NCBI GenBank assembly: GCA_946221765.1
Contig: CAMIMK010000109.1
Span: 1-9,262, forward strand
Source of the DNA: an uncultured Rhodovulum sp.
Lineage (GTDB): Bacteria > Pseudomonadota > Alphaproteobacteria > Rhodobacterales > Rhodobacteraceae
DNA: 9,262 nucleotides
Direction of reading: 5' to 3'
Shown: one piece after another, positions 6,490 through 9,262 of the stretch
How the letters are laid out: every line of letters begins with the position of its first letter
Numbering within the stretch: the first letter of the stretch is position 1
Notes under the pieces: model-generated
Database searches by the model: none
The model's input: only the letters and a program-made list of their open reading frames with translations
What the model was told of the DNA's origin: nothing
Translations under genes and position numbers: made by a program

Positions 6490-6494
6490 ATTAT

Positions 6495-9262
<2,768 letters not shown>

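Overview
The window is GC-rich DNA from a bacterium, most likely an alphaproteobacterium (Rhodobacterales or a related order). This assignment rests on the style of the rpoC, phoX and PhoP/PhoQ-like proteins, the strong G/C preference at third codon positions and the GC-rich terminator hairpins. It is inference, since no marker was compared against a database. Both ends cut through genes. No tRNA, rRNA, CRISPR array, insertion sequence or phage gene was seen, and no intergenic gap exceeds about 215 bases.

Layout, left to right. (1) Positions 3-938, plus strand: the 3' part of a two-domain PPK2-type polyphosphate:AMP phosphotransferase (pap). It runs convergently into (2) a small secreted calcium-binding RTX protein (999-1586, minus) made of twelve nonapeptide repeats and a type I secretion-style C-terminus. 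(3) A minus-strand regulatory operon occupies 1681-4168. It contains, in transcription order, a secreted PepSY-domain protein, a PhoP-like OmpR-family response regulator and a PhoQ-like sensor histidine kinase. The response regulator has an in-frame TAG at 3405-3407, exactly between the receiver and the DNA-binding parts, where the family normally has an aromatic residue. (4) phoX (4274-6280, minus) encodes a Tat-exported PhoX-type alkaline phosphatase. A possible Pho box lies upstream and a strong hairpin downstream. (5) The 3' two thirds of rpoC (6495 to the right edge, minus) is followed by two perfect hairpins, one of which looks like the terminator.

Functionally, the window joins a core transcription gene (rpoC) to an accessory-like stretch. 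That stretch concerns phosphorus metabolism (polyphosphate use, periplasmic phosphate release), envelope sensing (PepSY/two-component system) and a secreted calcium-binding protein. Nothing here amounts to an evidently new multi-gene system. The most notable single observation is the amber codon that would remove the DNA-binding domain of the response regulator while its operon partners remain intact. The second is the almost domain-free RTX mini-protein with a regular 18-residue super-repeat.
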